Assembly: GCF_000411255.1 (NCBI RefSeq)
Contig: NZ_KE150412.1
Coordinates: 2,085,813-2,149,812 of the forward strand
From: Paenibacillus sp. HGH0039
GTDB lineage: Bacteria > Bacillota > Bacilli > Paenibacillales > NBRC-103111
Reading direction: 5' to 3'
Length of the DNA stretch: 64,000 nucleotides
Shown here: positions 40,123 to 49,287 of the stretch, piece by piece
Layout: every line of letters begins with the position of its first letter
How positions within the stretch are numbered: the first letter of the stretch is position 1
Program-made: the position numbers and the translations under genes
The notes under the pieces: generated by a model
What the model was told of the DNA's origin: nothing
Databases searched by the model: none
What the model saw: only the letters and a program-made list of their open reading frames with translations

Positions 40123-42615
40123 TTAGGCTTTGGGATGACTTTGAGTGACTTTCACAGTACCATCCCTCACCAACAAAGCCACCGATTCTACGTGAACGGT
40201 ATGCGGAAACATATCCACCGGCTGAACGCACACGGTGCGATACCCGCCGTCCTCGAGCACGCGCAAATCGCGCGCGAGGGTTGAGGCGTTGCACGATACG
40301 TAGACGACCCGCTCCGGACAGAGCTGGAGGATCGTGTCGAGCAGCCGCTCGTCGCAGCCTTTGCGAGGCGGATCGACGACGATCACGTCAGGACGGACGC
40401 CCGCGCGCTGCCACTCGGGGAGGACGTCCTCCGCTCCTCCCACGGCGAATTCCGCGTTGCGGATGCCGTTCAGCTCCGCGTTGCGCTTCGCGTCTTCGAT
40501 CGCCTCCGGCACGATCTCGACGCCGTACACCTTCTTGGCATGCTTCCCCAAGAAGAGCGAAATGGTGCCGATGCCACAGTACGCATCGACGACGGTTTCA
40601 CCGCCGGTTAACCCGGCATATTCGAGCGCTTTCCCGTAAAGCGCCTCGGTTTGAACCGGATTGACCTGGAAGAACGAGCGGGCCGAGATAGCAAACTTAA
40701 CGTCGCCGATGTAATCGTAGATGACTTCGTGGCCCCAGAGAACGCGCGTCGTCGCTCCAAAGATGACGTTGGTCCGTCCGGTGTTGATGTTCTGGCAAAT
40801 GCTTGCCACGCCCGGTATCGTGGCGCGAATCTTCTCGATCCATTCCTCCACATGCGGGATCTCTTTGCCGTTTGTAACGAGCACGACCATGATCTCGCCC
40901 GTGCGGAAGCCGACTTTTACGACGACATGCCGAAGCAGTCCTTCGTGTGTTTCTTCCTGGTAAGCGCGAATGCCCAGTCCGCGGCCGATTTCTTTGACCT
41001 TAGCGATGACTTCATCGTTATTCGCATGCTGGATCAGACAGGTTTCCATGTCGATAATCCGGTGGCTGCCCTGCGCGTAGAAACCGCCTACGAGCCCACC
41101 CTGTTCCTCGCCAAAAGGTACCTGAGCTTTGTTCCGGTATCTCCACGGGTCGCTCATGCCGATGGTCGGATACACGACGATGCCGTCCGCCTCGGAAGCA
41201 CGTGCACTCTCTTGCTTCAGCGAATCCGCCGATTCTCCGCGGCGTAGGCTTGTTCTTTTCACACCGGCTGCAAGAGTACTTTCACCGATATTTTCACGGA
41301 CATCACCAATGGAGCTTGTTCCTATTGCGGCACCTGTTCCTAGAGCAGTGTTACCCCCAACGGCATTATCTCCAATGGTGTTATCCCATTTGATGTTCTC
41401 GCTATCATTAGTTTGACCCTGCCCTCGCGAGTCACCCGCTGAATCACTCTCATCTTTCAGCAAATCAGAAGCGTCCACAAACTCCGTATCCATCAACGGC
41501 TGGAGCCCGCTTCCGCTTATAGTATCGTCTGCGTCTTCTTTGGATTCCAACGCTTCGTCGTTGATCACTTTATCTTCGGGAACAGTGATTTCTTCATCTG
41601 TTGGTTTGAAACTCTCACTCGTTGGAGTAGTATTGCCGTCAACCATACCAGCTCTTAATACAGAGGCATCTCCGACGGCATTTCCAGCCTCGGCATCCGC
41701 TTCTTTAGCCACCTTAAGCTTCCCGATCCGCTCCAGGTTGTCCACGACGAGCTGGCGCTTCACCTTCAGTTGGGCCGCATAGTCCAAATGCTGGAGCTGG
41801 CAGCCGCCGCACTTGTCGTAGATCGGGCAAGGCGCACCGACACGGTCTGGGCTCGATTCCAGCACTTCCAGCAGTTTGGCATAGCCGTACTGCTTTTTGA
41901 GCTTGAGTACCTTAAGGCGCACCCGCTCACCCGGCAGGGCACCGTGAACAAAAAGGGTGAAGCCTTCAACGCGGCCCACGCCTTCTCCGTCATGTCCGAT
42001 GCCGATAATCTCGGCGGTATACTCGCCGTTCTTCTCCACCGGCAGACCGGCCAGCGCAGCGGAGCGTTTGCTCCCGGCTTGGGGCGCGGATGTCCGCTCG
42101 GCCCGGGCTCTGCCGCCGCTCTCACGGCTGCCAGAGCCCTCGCCACGCGCCGTCACTTCGCCGTAAGGCTTCACACGGCCGGCCTCGCCATACCCGCCAA
42201 ACGCCCGCTGAGCAGCGCCTCCACGGCCCTGCCCAGTGTGCGTTCTATTCACTTCGCTCCGTCCGTCAGCCGCAAAGCCTGCTCGCCCAGCGTTCTCATT
42301 CCGGAGCGTGCCACGGCGCTCACCCGGCCCGCCGTGCGTTTTCCCCATGGATGTACCGCTTCGGTTCAATCCCAACGGTGCTGCATCTTGTCGTTCGGCT
42401 TCACCACGGTTTTGACCTGGCGATGCCTCGCCCTGCCTCTTGCCAACAGATGCTCCACCACGACTTTGTCCTGACGGTGTTGCGCCATGCGGCTTGCCCG
42501 CTAACGCACCGCCCCGGTTCTGCCCCAGCGTTGCCTCGCCCTGCCACCTACCCGACGCCGCCCCGCCCTGCGGCTTCCCCGCGAACGCGCCGCCCCGCCG
42601 TTTATTTTTACTCAT
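40123..42615 (-). CDS. rlmCD: 23S rRNA uracil-5-methyltransferase (RlmCD/RumA) with long disordered additions
   Basis: 830 residues, where relatives have about 450-470. Core parts: TRAM domain (~193-250), iron-sulfur cysteines [10 protein letters not shown] (263, 269, 272) with a fourth in ETCLIQH, SAM motif [26 protein letters not shown], and catalytic Cys in [13 protein letters not shown]. It makes m5U in 23S rRNA with SAM. Two additions are odd: ~190 N-terminal residues of Gly/Arg/Lys/Gln repeats ([20 protein letters not shown] style), and an acidic, low-complexity insert (~302-479) between the iron-sulfur domain and [17 protein letters not shown]. The basic N-terminus could help RNA binding. 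Last gene of the sirB-dagK operon (5-bp gap); GGGAGTTAAAGCTT precedes the ATG. Confidence 0.93.
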   Translation of the reverse strand: MSKNKRRGGAFAGKPQGGAASGRWQGEATLGQNRGGALAGKPHGATPSGQSRGGASVGKRQGEASPGQNRGEAERQDAAPLGLNRSGTSMGKTHGGPGERRGTLRNENAGRAGFAADGRSEVNRTHTGQGRGGAAQRAFGGYGEAGRVKPYGEVTARGEGSGSRESGGRARAERTSAPQAGSKRSAALAGLPVEKNGEYTAEIIGIGHDGEGVGRVEGFTLFVHGALPGERVRLKVLKLKKQYGYAKLLEVLESSPDRVGAPCPIYDKCGGCQLQHLDYAAQLKVKRQLVVDNLERIGKLKVAKEADAEAGNAVGDASVLRAGMVDGNTTPTSESFKPTDEEITVPEDKVINDEALESKEDADDTISGSGLQPLMDTEFVDASDLLKDESDSAGDSRGQGQTNDSENIKWDNTIGDNAVGGNTALGTGAAIGTSSIGDVRENIGESTLAAGVKRTSLRRGESADSLKQESARASEADGIVVYPTIGMSDPWRYRNKAQVPFGEEQGGLVGGFYAQGSHRIIDMETCLIQHANNDEVIAKVKEIGRGLGIRAYQEETHEGLLRHVVVKVGFRTGEIMVVLVTNGKEIPHVEEWIEKIRATIPGVASICQNINTGRTNVIFGATTRVLWGHEVIYDYIGDVKFAISARSFFQVNPVQTEALYGKALEYAGLTGGETVVDAYCGIGTISLFLGKHAKKVYGVEIVPEAIEDAKRNAELNGIRNAEFAVGGAEDVLPEWQRAGVRPDVIVVDPPRKGCDERLLDTILQLCPERVVYVSCNASTLARDLRVLEDGGYRTVCVQPVDMFPHTVHVESVALLVRDGTVKVTQSHPKA
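40157..40194. repeat. Attachment-site copy inside intact rlmCD (right)
   Basis: 38 bp within the last 25 codons of rlmCD, matching 36993-37030 at 35 positions in the same orientation. It marks the right end of the 37.0-40.2 kb island. Confidence 0.78.
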
Positions 42616-42620
42616 AAGCT

Positions 42621-43550
42621 TTAACTCCCTAATCTGCGTTGATGTTTATATGTCGATAGACCGGATTCGTCTACAATGATCTCGATATGCGACTGCAGGT
42701 TGGTGAAAACCGCCGGCAAGGTGCCGCCGAGTTCGCCGTCCAGGTTGATCTGCACGTAGTCCGGGGACGAAATTTCGAGCTTGCTCGTCTGAAAATAGAC
42801 GACGTTCGGATCGTTGGTGTGGTCGCCTTTGAGCGCCATGGTGGCGATTTTGATAAACTCCGGCAGGTTGCACTTCTTGAGCACGATGACGTCGAAAAGC
42901 CCGTCGTTCAGGCTCGCGTCGACAGCCAGCTTTTCAAAGCCTCCGACGGAGTTGCTATTGGTAATGAGGAACAGCATAACGTCCTCGTTGATTTCCATTT
43001 CATCGGACTTCAAATGCATGTGAATCGGCCGCAGGCGCGGCAGCATTTCCAGTCCTTTTACATAGTAGGCAAGCTGCCCGATCATGGTTTTGAGCTTGCT
43101 GGGCACTTCGTACGTCAGCTCCGTCATGGAGCCCCCGCCCGCAATATTGATAAAATATTTCTGGTTCACTTTACCGACATCGATCGGTCTCGTATACCCG
43201 CGGACGATAAGATCCACGGCGTCTTCCCAGTCGCGCGGAATGTTCAAAGCCCGGGCAAAATCGTTCGTCGTTCCGAGCGGCAAAATGCCCACCGGAGGCC
43301 GGTTCGGCTTCTCGCCCATCCCGTTTACCACTTCGTACAGCGTCCCGTCTCCGCCCGCCGCAACGATAAGGTCGAACCCGCGGTCCACGGCCTGTGAGGC
43401 CGCCAGCATCGCGTCTCCCTCGCCGATAGTCGCATGAGTGGACGTTTCATAACCGCCCCTCTCCAGACGCTGCAGAATTTCCGGCAGGCGCTTGCGCATT
43501 TCTTCTCGACCCGAAGTCGGGTTATAGATCAATCTAGCACGTTTGGCCAT
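42621..43550 (-). CDS. dagK: Diacylglycerol kinase DagK
   Basis: 309 residues of the DgkB/YegS lipid kinase family: [21 protein letters not shown] at the N-terminus, the nucleotide loop [15 protein letters not shown] (GGDGT), [15 protein letters not shown], and the C-terminal [14 protein letters not shown]. It phosphorylates diacylglycerol from lipoteichoic acid synthesis to phosphatidic acid at the inner membrane face. Length and motifs are normal. It lies 9 bp after sirB and 5 bp before rlmCD, an operon with no obvious common theme. Confidence 0.93.
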   Translation of the reverse strand: MAKRARLIYNPTSGREEMRKRLPEILQRLERGGYETSTHATIGEGDAMLAASQAVDRGFDLIVAAGGDGTLYEVVNGMGEKPNRPPVGILPLGTTNDFARALNIPRDWEDAVDLIVRGYTRPIDVGKVNQKYFINIAGGGSMTELTYEVPSKLKTMIGQLAYYVKGLEMLPRLRPIHMHLKSDEMEINEDVMLFLITNSNSVGGFEKLAVDASLNDGLFDVIVLKKCNLPEFIKIATMALKGDHTNDPNVVYFQTSKLEISSPDYVQINLDGELGGTLPAVFTNLQSHIEIIVDESGLSTYKHQRRLGS

Positions 43551-43559
43551 TTCTCTTTA

Positions 43560-44348
43560 TCACCTTTTTTGCTCATAATGGTCCCGGTTAAAAAAAGAGG
43601 CAACCTGCCGCTCCAGCCACTCGCTGACCTTAGGACTCGGCAGTATAGATTGCCCGTTATATCGGTAGTCAAACCCTTCCAGCCTGGAAGGAATCACTTC
43701 TCTCGTAAAATAGCCCTCACTTAAAAAAAGCGGCGCAATGATGACCGCATGCCCGGGCTTCCGCTCCTGCCACCATTCCAGTTTCCGCTTCGTCTGATCC
43801 GGCAGCAGCATCGCCACGTCCGTCGTTCCGAATCCGCCGGTCTTTTTCAAAGCCTGGGCAATCCGCTCCAGACTTCCACGCCACGCCAGATGAAACAACT
43901 GCTCGACGCTGCCGTGTCCCACAAGCAGCACGATTTCCCGCTCCGGGTCCTCCGACAGGCTGCGGATTTTCTCATACACCATCTCCGCCAGCAGCTCGGC
44001 GTCCTCATCCATAGGCGGCGTCATATGCACGCGTGCCTTGATATCGAACGGTTCCAGGTCCGTCGGCAGAAGCGGCTCGGGCTTCAGGCCCAGCGCGTAC
44101 GCGATCTCGTCGAGATGCGTGCTTCCTTTAGATACAAAAAGCGGGATGACGATCAGATCGGTCACACCACGATTTTCTAACCAGGTAATCCCGTCTTGAA
44201 TCAGCCGTCCGTCCACAAGCTCCAGGAAAGAACCGAACACCGGAACGCCGTCCGGGACACGCATCCCCGCTACAGCTTCATCCACCAGCTGCACCCATTC
44301 CCGGCTCCGCGAGCCGTGGCTGATCACCAAAATCCCATACGTACGCAT
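43560..44348 (-). CDS. CbiX/SirB-type chelatase (sirohydrochlorin ferro- or cobaltochelatase)
   Basis: 262 residues from the ATG at 44348, which has GGAGTGAAAGCC upstream and a good promoter 34 bp away; the frame extends 8 codons further. Two CbiX half-domains: YGILVISHGSRSREWV with FVSKGSTHLDEI, and EIVLLVGHGSVEQLF with LFLSEGYFTREV. His residues in these motifs bind the metal. The enzyme inserts iron (siroheme) or cobalt (cobalamin) into sirohydrochlorin. No other siroheme or cobalamin genes are near. Confidence 0.85.
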   Translation of the reverse strand: MRTYGILVISHGSRSREWVQLVDEAVAGMRVPDGVPVFGSFLELVDGRLIQDGITWLENRGVTDLIVIPLFVSKGSTHLDEIAYALGLKPEPLLPTDLEPFDIKARVHMTPPMDEDAELLAEMVYEKIRSLSEDPEREIVLLVGHGSVEQLFHLAWRGSLERIAQALKKTGGFGTTDVAMLLPDQTKRKLEWWQERKPGHAVIIAPLFLSEGYFTREVIPSRLEGFDYRYNGQSILPSPKVSEWLERQVASFFNRDHYEQKR

Positions 44349-44381
44349 GGCTTTCACTCCGCTTCCGTTCATCCTGCTTTC

Positions 44382-44410
44382 ATGCTATCTAAACTGGCCC
44401 CTTATGTCAA
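44382..44410 (-). promoter_or_regulatory. Promoter of the sirB-dagK-rlmCD operon
   Basis: On the minus strand TTGACA (44410-44405), 17-bp spacer, TAGCAT (44387-44382): sigma-A type, about 30 bp upstream of the start codon. Confidence 0.65.
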
Positions 44411-44417
44411 TAAACAG

Positions 44418-44453
44418 GAAAAATCCCCATTTACGGGTGTAAAGAGGGGGATT
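44418..44453 (-). terminator. Terminator of yerC
   Basis: Minus strand AATCCCC...GGGGATT with an inner TTTAC/GTAAA stem, followed by TTT. Confidence 0.65.
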
Positions 44454-44836
44454 CTAAGCCTTACGCGGTCTGCTGTTGTAAGGAACGAACGCTCCAAGCA
44501 TACGAATACTACCATTTAAAAAGGAGAGGCTTTCCGGAGCAGCTCGCTGCATGGGGACCGTTCAACCCTGCGGCTTCCGATTGACGTCACCTGGGCGACA
44601 GTCGAACATCTGTTGTTGTCGGTATCGCATCGAATGATCGTTTCCGTCTAAAAAATGTTTCACATGAGCGATCACTTGTACACTACCAGTGGACATTCCC
44701 CAAAAACTGCTGTCCGCTTGCCTGAGAGCCGTACCGGTTCGGTGCCGTTCACAGAACCCGTTTTGTACATAAAATTTTCCAGTAGGTACTCCGCCGGCTG
44801 AAGAGCGAAAAACAGGCATCGCCCATCTCTGCCGCC
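44454..44836. other. Interval downstream of yerC without a convincing gene
   Basis: About 380 bp. A minus-strand frame runs from inside yerC through it but has no start or family; a 28-codon plus-strand frame at 44552 has a weak binding site. I treat it as the 3' region of yerC. Confidence 0.5.
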
Positions 44837-45127
44837 CTAGCGATTCAGACGATCCAGCGTCAGCACATAGCCGTCGTTTCCGTAGTTCAGGCAGCGTTTT
44901 ACGCGCGAAATCGTCGCCGTGCTCGCGCCCGTCTCGGCTTCGATCTGATTGTACGTGCAGCCTTTGCGCAGCATCCGCGCCACTTCCAGACGCTGGGACA
45001 GCGACTGGATCTCGTTCACCGTACAAAGATCGTCAAAAAATGTATAGCATTCCTCCAGGCTATTCAATGTAAGAATCGCCTCGAAAAGCTGGTCAATCGC
45101 TTTATCATTTAGTTTTTTCAACTGCAT
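44837..45127 (-). CDS. yerC: YerC/YecD-family TrpR-like regulator
   Basis: 96 residues from the ATG at 45127 (MQLKKLNDKAIDQLFEAI), nine codons inside the longer frame. It belongs to the TrpR superfamily as YerC: FDDLCTVNEIQSLSQRLEVARML, CTYNQIEAETGASTATISRVKRCL (helix-turn-helix) and GNDGY. It is a small DNA-binding protein whose targets are not established. Single gene with own terminator. Confidence 0.88.
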   Translation of the reverse strand: MQLKKLNDKAIDQLFEAILTLNSLEECYTFFDDLCTVNEIQSLSQRLEVARMLRKGCTYNQIEAETGASTATISRVKRCLNYGNDGYVLTLDRLNR

Positions 45128-45412
45128 ATCTTCAACCCCTAGATTCCATTTCATCTTGTATTTCTGGACAATCGGTAGAACAATAATTTCTATTTCGACA
45201 GGTTTATTATAATCTCCTTCCTTTACAATTGCAAAACAGTAAAATTTTTAAGCGTTACCGCTCTAAATCGCGACCTTCTCCTGGTAGTGTACATTGGGGC
45301 CGTTCGGGTTCCCGTGACATTTTCCACATACCCGTGATATCCGTCCAGTCCAAACGTTTGCCTATCACATAGGATATAGCAGTAAATCCTTTGCAAAGGA
45401 TCGTGAATTCAA

Positions 45413-46024
45413 GTGAGCTATCGTTATCCGAAACACGGCCGACAGCCGGAGGTGCAAACCAGAAGCTTGTTCTCACCGGGTCAGGCAGGAGGTCAGGGCG
45501 GAGGTCCTTTCCAGGGCGGGGGATTTCCCGGCGGGGGTTTTTCTGACGGCGGGTTCCCCGGAGGCGGCTTTGCAGGCGGCGGGTTGCCGGGGGGAGGCTT
45601 TTCAGGCGGCGGGTTCCCCGGGGGCGGAGGCTTCCCTCAAGGCGGCCCGGGATTTTCCGGATTCGGCCAGAATCTGCCCGTACCCGCTAATTCCGCCGCA
45701 CCGGCCGCTGCAGCCGGGAGTTCAGGAGGAGGAGCCGGCGGCCTTTTAGGCGGCATGAACATCAATCAGATCAAAGGCTTCATTGACCGCATGGGCGGAA
45801 TTGAAGGCGTCATCGGGACCATGGGCAAAGTGCAGAAATTCGTCGGCTCCGTCCAGCAGTTTGCTCCCATGCTCAAGTTGATGTTCAGCGGCTTCGGAGC
45901 GAAGGCCGCCACCAAGCGCGCGAATACCGTACCCGCCGCCAAGCGCAAAAAGAAAAGAAAATCCACGCAGACCAAGCGTAAAGGCAAAACAACCAAGCGC
46001 CGTACACGGTCCTCGCGCAGGTAG
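45413..46024 (+). CDS. YqfQ/VrrA-like protein with glycine-rich repeats
   Basis: 203 residues from the GTG at 45413. After a short start comes a block of GGGFPGGGF-type repeats (~residues 30-80), then NINQIKGFIDRMGGIEGVIGT and MGKVQKFVGSVQQFAPMLKLM, the conserved YqfQ core. The last ~40 residues are almost all Lys, Arg, Thr and Ser. In Bacillus, VrrA/YqfQ-like proteins have variable repeats; the function is unknown (spore-associated in some annotations). The basic tail suggests binding of nucleic acid or anionic polymer (inference). AAAGGA lies 12 bases before the GTG, so the start is not certain. Confidence 0.78.
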   Translation: MSYRYPKHGRQPEVQTRSLFSPGQAGGQGGGPFQGGGFPGGGFSDGGFPGGGFAGGGLPGGGFSGGGFPGGGGFPQGGPGFSGFGQNLPVPANSAAPAAAAGSSGGGAGGLLGGMNINQIKGFIDRMGGIEGVIGTMGKVQKFVGSVQQFAPMLKLMFSGFGAKAATKRANTVPAAKRKKKRKSTQTKRKGKTTKRRTRSSRR

Positions 46025-46033
46025 GCGGATAAG

Positions 46034-46063
46034 ACCGGGTCCCCAGCAGGACCCGGTTTTTTT
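46034..46063 (+). terminator. Rho-independent terminator of the yqfQ-like gene
   Basis: ACCGGGTCC / GGACCCGGT, 9 bp, 6-base loop, followed by a T-run. Confidence 0.9.
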
Positions 46064-46568
46064 ATACCGGGCCCTTAACTTAATGGCGAGACGCGACTGC
46101 TTGAGACAGTTCATCGTTCTTCGTTCGCCGTTCGCCGTTGGCAGTTTGACGGCTGACAGCTTACCGTTGTCAGACAACCGGCCTGCCCTCGCACTGACAC
46201 ACGCTCTGCAAACATCGTTTCCTTTAAAGCCGCAGCACAGCATTTCTTCCACAATCATGAACTATATCGGTTCCCGCACAAAAAATATATAGAATTCTCC
46301 TCCATTTACATAAAATAAACAGGAAAATGTTTGGATATAATCCGAGCTGAACCGTCTCCCATTTCCTCTTTCAAAAGTTATCGAGCACCGCTCACGGCTT
46401 TCGCAAGGCACGGCGCCATATGGGCTGCGAGGCGAGGCAAGCCGCAGCGCCTCTTTTAGCGTTTCGGCGGGCCGAGGCCCTCAACCAAGGCCGCCTTCAT
46501 CTCCGCCTCCCCCCGCTCCCCTGTGATATACTTGACGTATACTCACTAGGACGGGCGGGTGATCCCCT
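46064..46568. other. Intergenic region without a recognised gene
   Basis: About 500 bp. A short run of CGTTCGCCGTT repeats lies near 46115. No gene, RNA or clear promoter recognised. Confidence 0.5.
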
Positions 46569-46997
46569 ATGAAGGCTCCACTTCACGGCCCGGAAGCCAT
46601 CTCCGGGCCTGTGGTCTTGTTCGACGGCGTCTGCAACCTGTGCAATGCCGCCGTCCGGTTCACCGTGCGCCGCGACCCAGCCGGACGAGTCCGGTTCGCG
46701 GCGCTGCAGTCGGAAGCCGGGCAGCGGCTGCTTGCCCGGCACGGCCTGCCTGCGGCCTCCTTCGATTCCTTCGTGCTCATCGAAGGAGGCCGCATCTACA
46801 CGCAGTCGTCCGCCGGACTGCGTGTGCTGCGCCGGCTGCGGTACCCGTGGCCGCTGCTGTACGGCTTCGTAGCGGTGCCGAAGCCGATCCGCGATGCGGT
46901 GTACCGCTGGATCGCGCGCAACCGCTACCGCTGGTTCGGGCAGCGGGACGCGTGCATGGTCCCCACGCCGGAGCTGCGCCGGCGGTTTCTGGACTAA
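46569..46997 (+). CDS. DCC-family thiol-disulfide oxidoreductase-like protein (DUF393, YuxK-like)
   Basis: 142 residues. VVLFDGVCNLCNAAVRFTVRRD carries the DGxCxxC motif that gives the DCC family its name, and FAALQSEAGQRLLARHG and RIYTQSSAGLRVLRRL follow in family order. A thioredoxin-related fold; redox activity is predicted from the CxxC, substrate unknown. It is GC-rich with many Arg. Single gene, convergent with the MORN-repeat gene. Confidence 0.88.
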   Translation: MKAPLHGPEAISGPVVLFDGVCNLCNAAVRFTVRRDPAGRVRFAALQSEAGQRLLARHGLPAASFDSFVLIEGGRIYTQSSAGLRVLRRLRYPWPLLYGFVAVPKPIRDAVYRWIARNRYRWFGQRDACMVPTPELRRRFLD

Positions 46998-47020
46998 CCG
47001 CCCCGCTCCCCGCAAAAACA

Positions 47021-47055
47021 AATAACCGGCATCTCATCGCGAGACGCCGGTTATT
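47021..47055. terminator. Bidirectional terminator of convergent genes
   Basis: AATAACCGGC-TCTC / GAGA-GCCGGTTATT with 5-base loop; T-rich on the plus-strand side and TTTGTTTTT on the minus-strand side. Confidence 0.8.
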
Positions 47056-47068
47056 TTCTTTTACAGCC

Positions 47069-48295
47069 TTATTGGAAAGTAACTTCCATTTGGTTTTGCG
47101 TATGCATTTGCAGCTGAGCTTCCGATGATTTTTGATTGGACTGAGCTTGGAAGCCCGTCAGCGTGCGCGCTGTAGCTTCCCCCTTCGGATGTCCGTTTAC
47201 GAATTCACCTTCATACAAAAGGTTTCCTTTGGCATCGTACAGACGTCCGTAGCCTTCAGCCAAGTTTTGGCGGAATCCGCCCTCATAGATGACGGTTCCC
47301 TTCTCGTTGTATTCCGTTCCGAAGCCGTCACGCTTGCCGTCTTTGTACATGCCTACATATTTCCAGCCGTCCGTCCAGTAGAAAACTCCGGCACATTTAA
47401 TTTGACCTTTGGAGAAAAAGCCTTCGAACTTGCTTCCGTCCGCCCAGTCGATTTTGCCGACGCCATCGAACTCGTCTTTATCGAAGAAACCGACATACTT
47501 GTTATAACCCGTTATGCTGCCCGGCGGTTCGCCGCAAGGTTCCCACGCCCAGTAGTAGGTGCCGTATCCCTGCTTCAGACCCGCTTTCCACATACCGTCA
47601 TACTCCAGATGCTTATCGGCGTAATACGATTTGCCTTGTCCGTGGAACTTGTTATCTTTCCAGTTTCCATCGTAGCGGAGCACACCGTTCGAGTCGTAAT
47701 ACTTTCCTTTGCCCTCAAACTTGCTGTTCACCATATATCCGTCGTAGAACACTTTGCCGTTCGGGTAAAAGATCTTGATGTAACCCGTATAGCCTTGGTT
47801 ACCTTGGGCCAGCGCTTTTGGAGCTTGTGCGGAACTCGTCAGCGTACCCGTGTAAAGGGTTTCCAGCACACTCGTTTGAAGCGTATCGTTTAATGAAATA
47901 AGTCCTTTTTCACCGTCCACCTTCAGCTTGCGTCCTGTCAGGTCCGCGAAGGCTTGCAGGTTAAGCTTGTTCCCGCCTTGAATAACAGTGGCCCCGGCTT
48001 TTACACTTTCCCCATTCACTACAAAAGAGCTTGAGCCGGACACCAGCTCGATTTTGGAACCGTCTTTGGACACGGTCCAGCCTGTACCGTACACGCTTTG
48101 CTGCACAGTGTAGCCGAGACTGCCAAGAACCGGTGCCAAATCTACATAAGCCGTATCACCGGAAATTTGTGGTTCCGCCGACAGTCCGATTGCCTTGTCG
48201 TTGACTTGTAACTGCGTTCCAGAGGCTGCGGAAGCCGCAAGCGGAAGCAGGAACAAAGCCAGCATCATAGTCAATCCGTAAACTAACTTTTTCAT
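47069..48295 (-). CDS. Secreted MORN-repeat protein with copper-amine-oxidase-type N-terminal domain
   Basis: 408 residues. Signal peptide MKKLVYGLTMMLALFLLPLAASA, then a ~110-residue domain resembling the copper amine oxidase N-terminal-like domain that is common on Paenibacillus surface proteins (YVDLAPVLGSLGYTVQ, SSFVVNGESVKAGATV, LQAFADLTGRKLKVD). From residue ~165 to ~385 come about nine MORN-like repeats (FYPNGKVFYDGYMVNSKFEGKGKYY, SNGVLRYDGNWKDNKFHGQG and so on). The C-terminus is Gln-rich. Both modules are likely binding domains outside the cell; ligand unknown. Single gene. Confidence 0.85.
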   Translation of the reverse strand: MKKLVYGLTMMLALFLLPLAASAASGTQLQVNDKAIGLSAEPQISGDTAYVDLAPVLGSLGYTVQQSVYGTGWTVSKDGSKIELVSGSSSFVVNGESVKAGATVIQGGNKLNLQAFADLTGRKLKVDGEKGLISLNDTLQTSVLETLYTGTLTSSAQAPKALAQGNQGYTGYIKIFYPNGKVFYDGYMVNSKFEGKGKYYDSNGVLRYDGNWKDNKFHGQGKSYYADKHLEYDGMWKAGLKQGYGTYYWAWEPCGEPPGSITGYNKYVGFFDKDEFDGVGKIDWADGSKFEGFFSKGQIKCAGVFYWTDGWKYVGMYKDGKRDGFGTEYNEKGTVIYEGGFRQNLAEGYGRLYDAKGNLLYEGEFVNGHPKGEATARTLTGFQAQSNQKSSEAQLQMHTQNQMEVTFQ

Positions 48296-48605
48296 TTCTC
48301 ACCCTCCCAGATACAAATCTTTTCTGTTCTACTTTACGATACATAATGTAACTTGTAAATAGGTTATTTGAATTATTGATACAAAATGTTTCTAAAGTAG
48401 ATTAGCACCCCTGCTTGGGCCTATCCGCCTTGTGAATATCCTTGCCGTTTAAGGCCATACTAAGCCGGATAGCTCTGCTCTGCCGTCTTTGAAAACCATG
48501 ATCCTAGCATTTTCCGTGATCAAAATACCGGTCGGTTGTCTTCTTTTATTTATATAATAAGAAACAATTTTTCAAAGTATTTCGGTATATTGGAGGGTTT
48601 CGTAT
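48296..48605. other. Divergent promoter region
   Basis: About 310 bp between the MORN gene (minus) and the small membrane-protein gene (plus). AT-rich patches near 48345 and 48550 (TATTTATATAATAAG) may be -10 regions. No gene recognised. Confidence 0.45.
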
Positions 48606-48758
48606 ATGGGCACTATTGGGACATTTATACGCGGGCACTGGATTCCGATTGTGATGATTTTGGGCTGCCTGTTCGCCATTTACTTTGTCTATAGCAAAAG
48701 AAACGAGCTTCAGCTCTACTGGCTGAACAAAAGGGAAGCAAGAAAGCGCAAATCGTAA
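48606..48758 (+). CDS. 50-residue single-span membrane protein
   Basis: A short gene with GGAGGG eight bases before ATG. The peptide has a hydrophobic span (WIPIVMILGCLFAIYFVY) after 11 polar residues, then a basic cytoplasmic tail (SKRNELQLYWLNKREARKRKS). Clear membrane topology and a good start make it likely real. Family unknown. Confidence 0.65.
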   Translation: MGTIGTFIRGHWIPIVMILGCLFAIYFVYSKRNELQLYWLNKREARKRKS

Positions 48759-48817
48759 ATTAGGCGCTCTCTGTTGACGACATGGAACACACTAACTTAA
48801 CCGCTGGCCAAAACCAC

Positions 48818-48861
48818 AAAAAAACGCACGGAACTCCCTGGAAAGGAAGCCACGTGCGTTT
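48818..48861 (-). terminator. Terminator of the purine operon (possibly bidirectional)
   Basis: AAACGCACG / CGTGCGTTT 9-bp stem with further inner pairing; run of seven T on the minus strand. It lies beyond the repeat array that follows purD. Confidence 0.75.
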
Positions 48862-48920
48862 ATTCGGTTAACCCTAAACTCCAAAGCAAACTTCCTTTTA
48901 GTAGAAGCAACCGCACCGAG

Positions 48921-49228
48921 AGCAGCTCCCCAGCGTACGGTACTGCGTCGCATGACGGTGAGCAGTTCCCAGCGTACGGTGCTGCGTCGCATGACAGTGA
49001 GCAGTTCCCGGCGTACGGTGCTGCGTTGCATGACGATGATCAGTTCCCGGCGTACGGTACTGCGTCGCATGACGGTGAGCAGTTCCCAGCGTACGGTGCT
49101 GCGTCGCATGACAGTGAGCAGTTCCCGGCGTACGGTGCTGCGTTGCATGACGATGATCAGTTCCCGGCGTACGGTACTGCGTCGCATGACGGTGAGCAGT
49201 TCCCAGCGTACGTCGTCGCATAACGGTG
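48921..49228. repeat. 39-bp tandem repeat array with a 117-bp higher-order period
   Basis: Seven full units and one truncated unit of a 39-bp sequence (AGCAGTTCCC, RGCGTACGGT, RCTGCGTYGC, ATGACRRTG). Units 2-4 (48961-49077) and 5-7 (49078-49194) are identical three-unit blocks, so a 117-bp segment was duplicated recently. Units are contiguous, so not CRISPR. Because 39 is a multiple of three, several frames stay open on both strands, but none has a ribosome binding site. It lies in the 3' region between purD and the operon terminator. Confidence 0.9.
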
Positions 49229-49287
49229 AGCACCTACAAAGCGCCTGCCCGCAACAGCCGCAGCGGATACCATCATCCGCCTGCCCT

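Noticed and set aside
44562..45026. A 154-residue minus-strand protein beside yerC
   Set aside because: It overlaps yerC in another frame, has shadow-like composition and no start signal.
48921..49228. CRISPR array
   Set aside because: The 39-bp units follow each other without spacers, and no cas genes are in the window.
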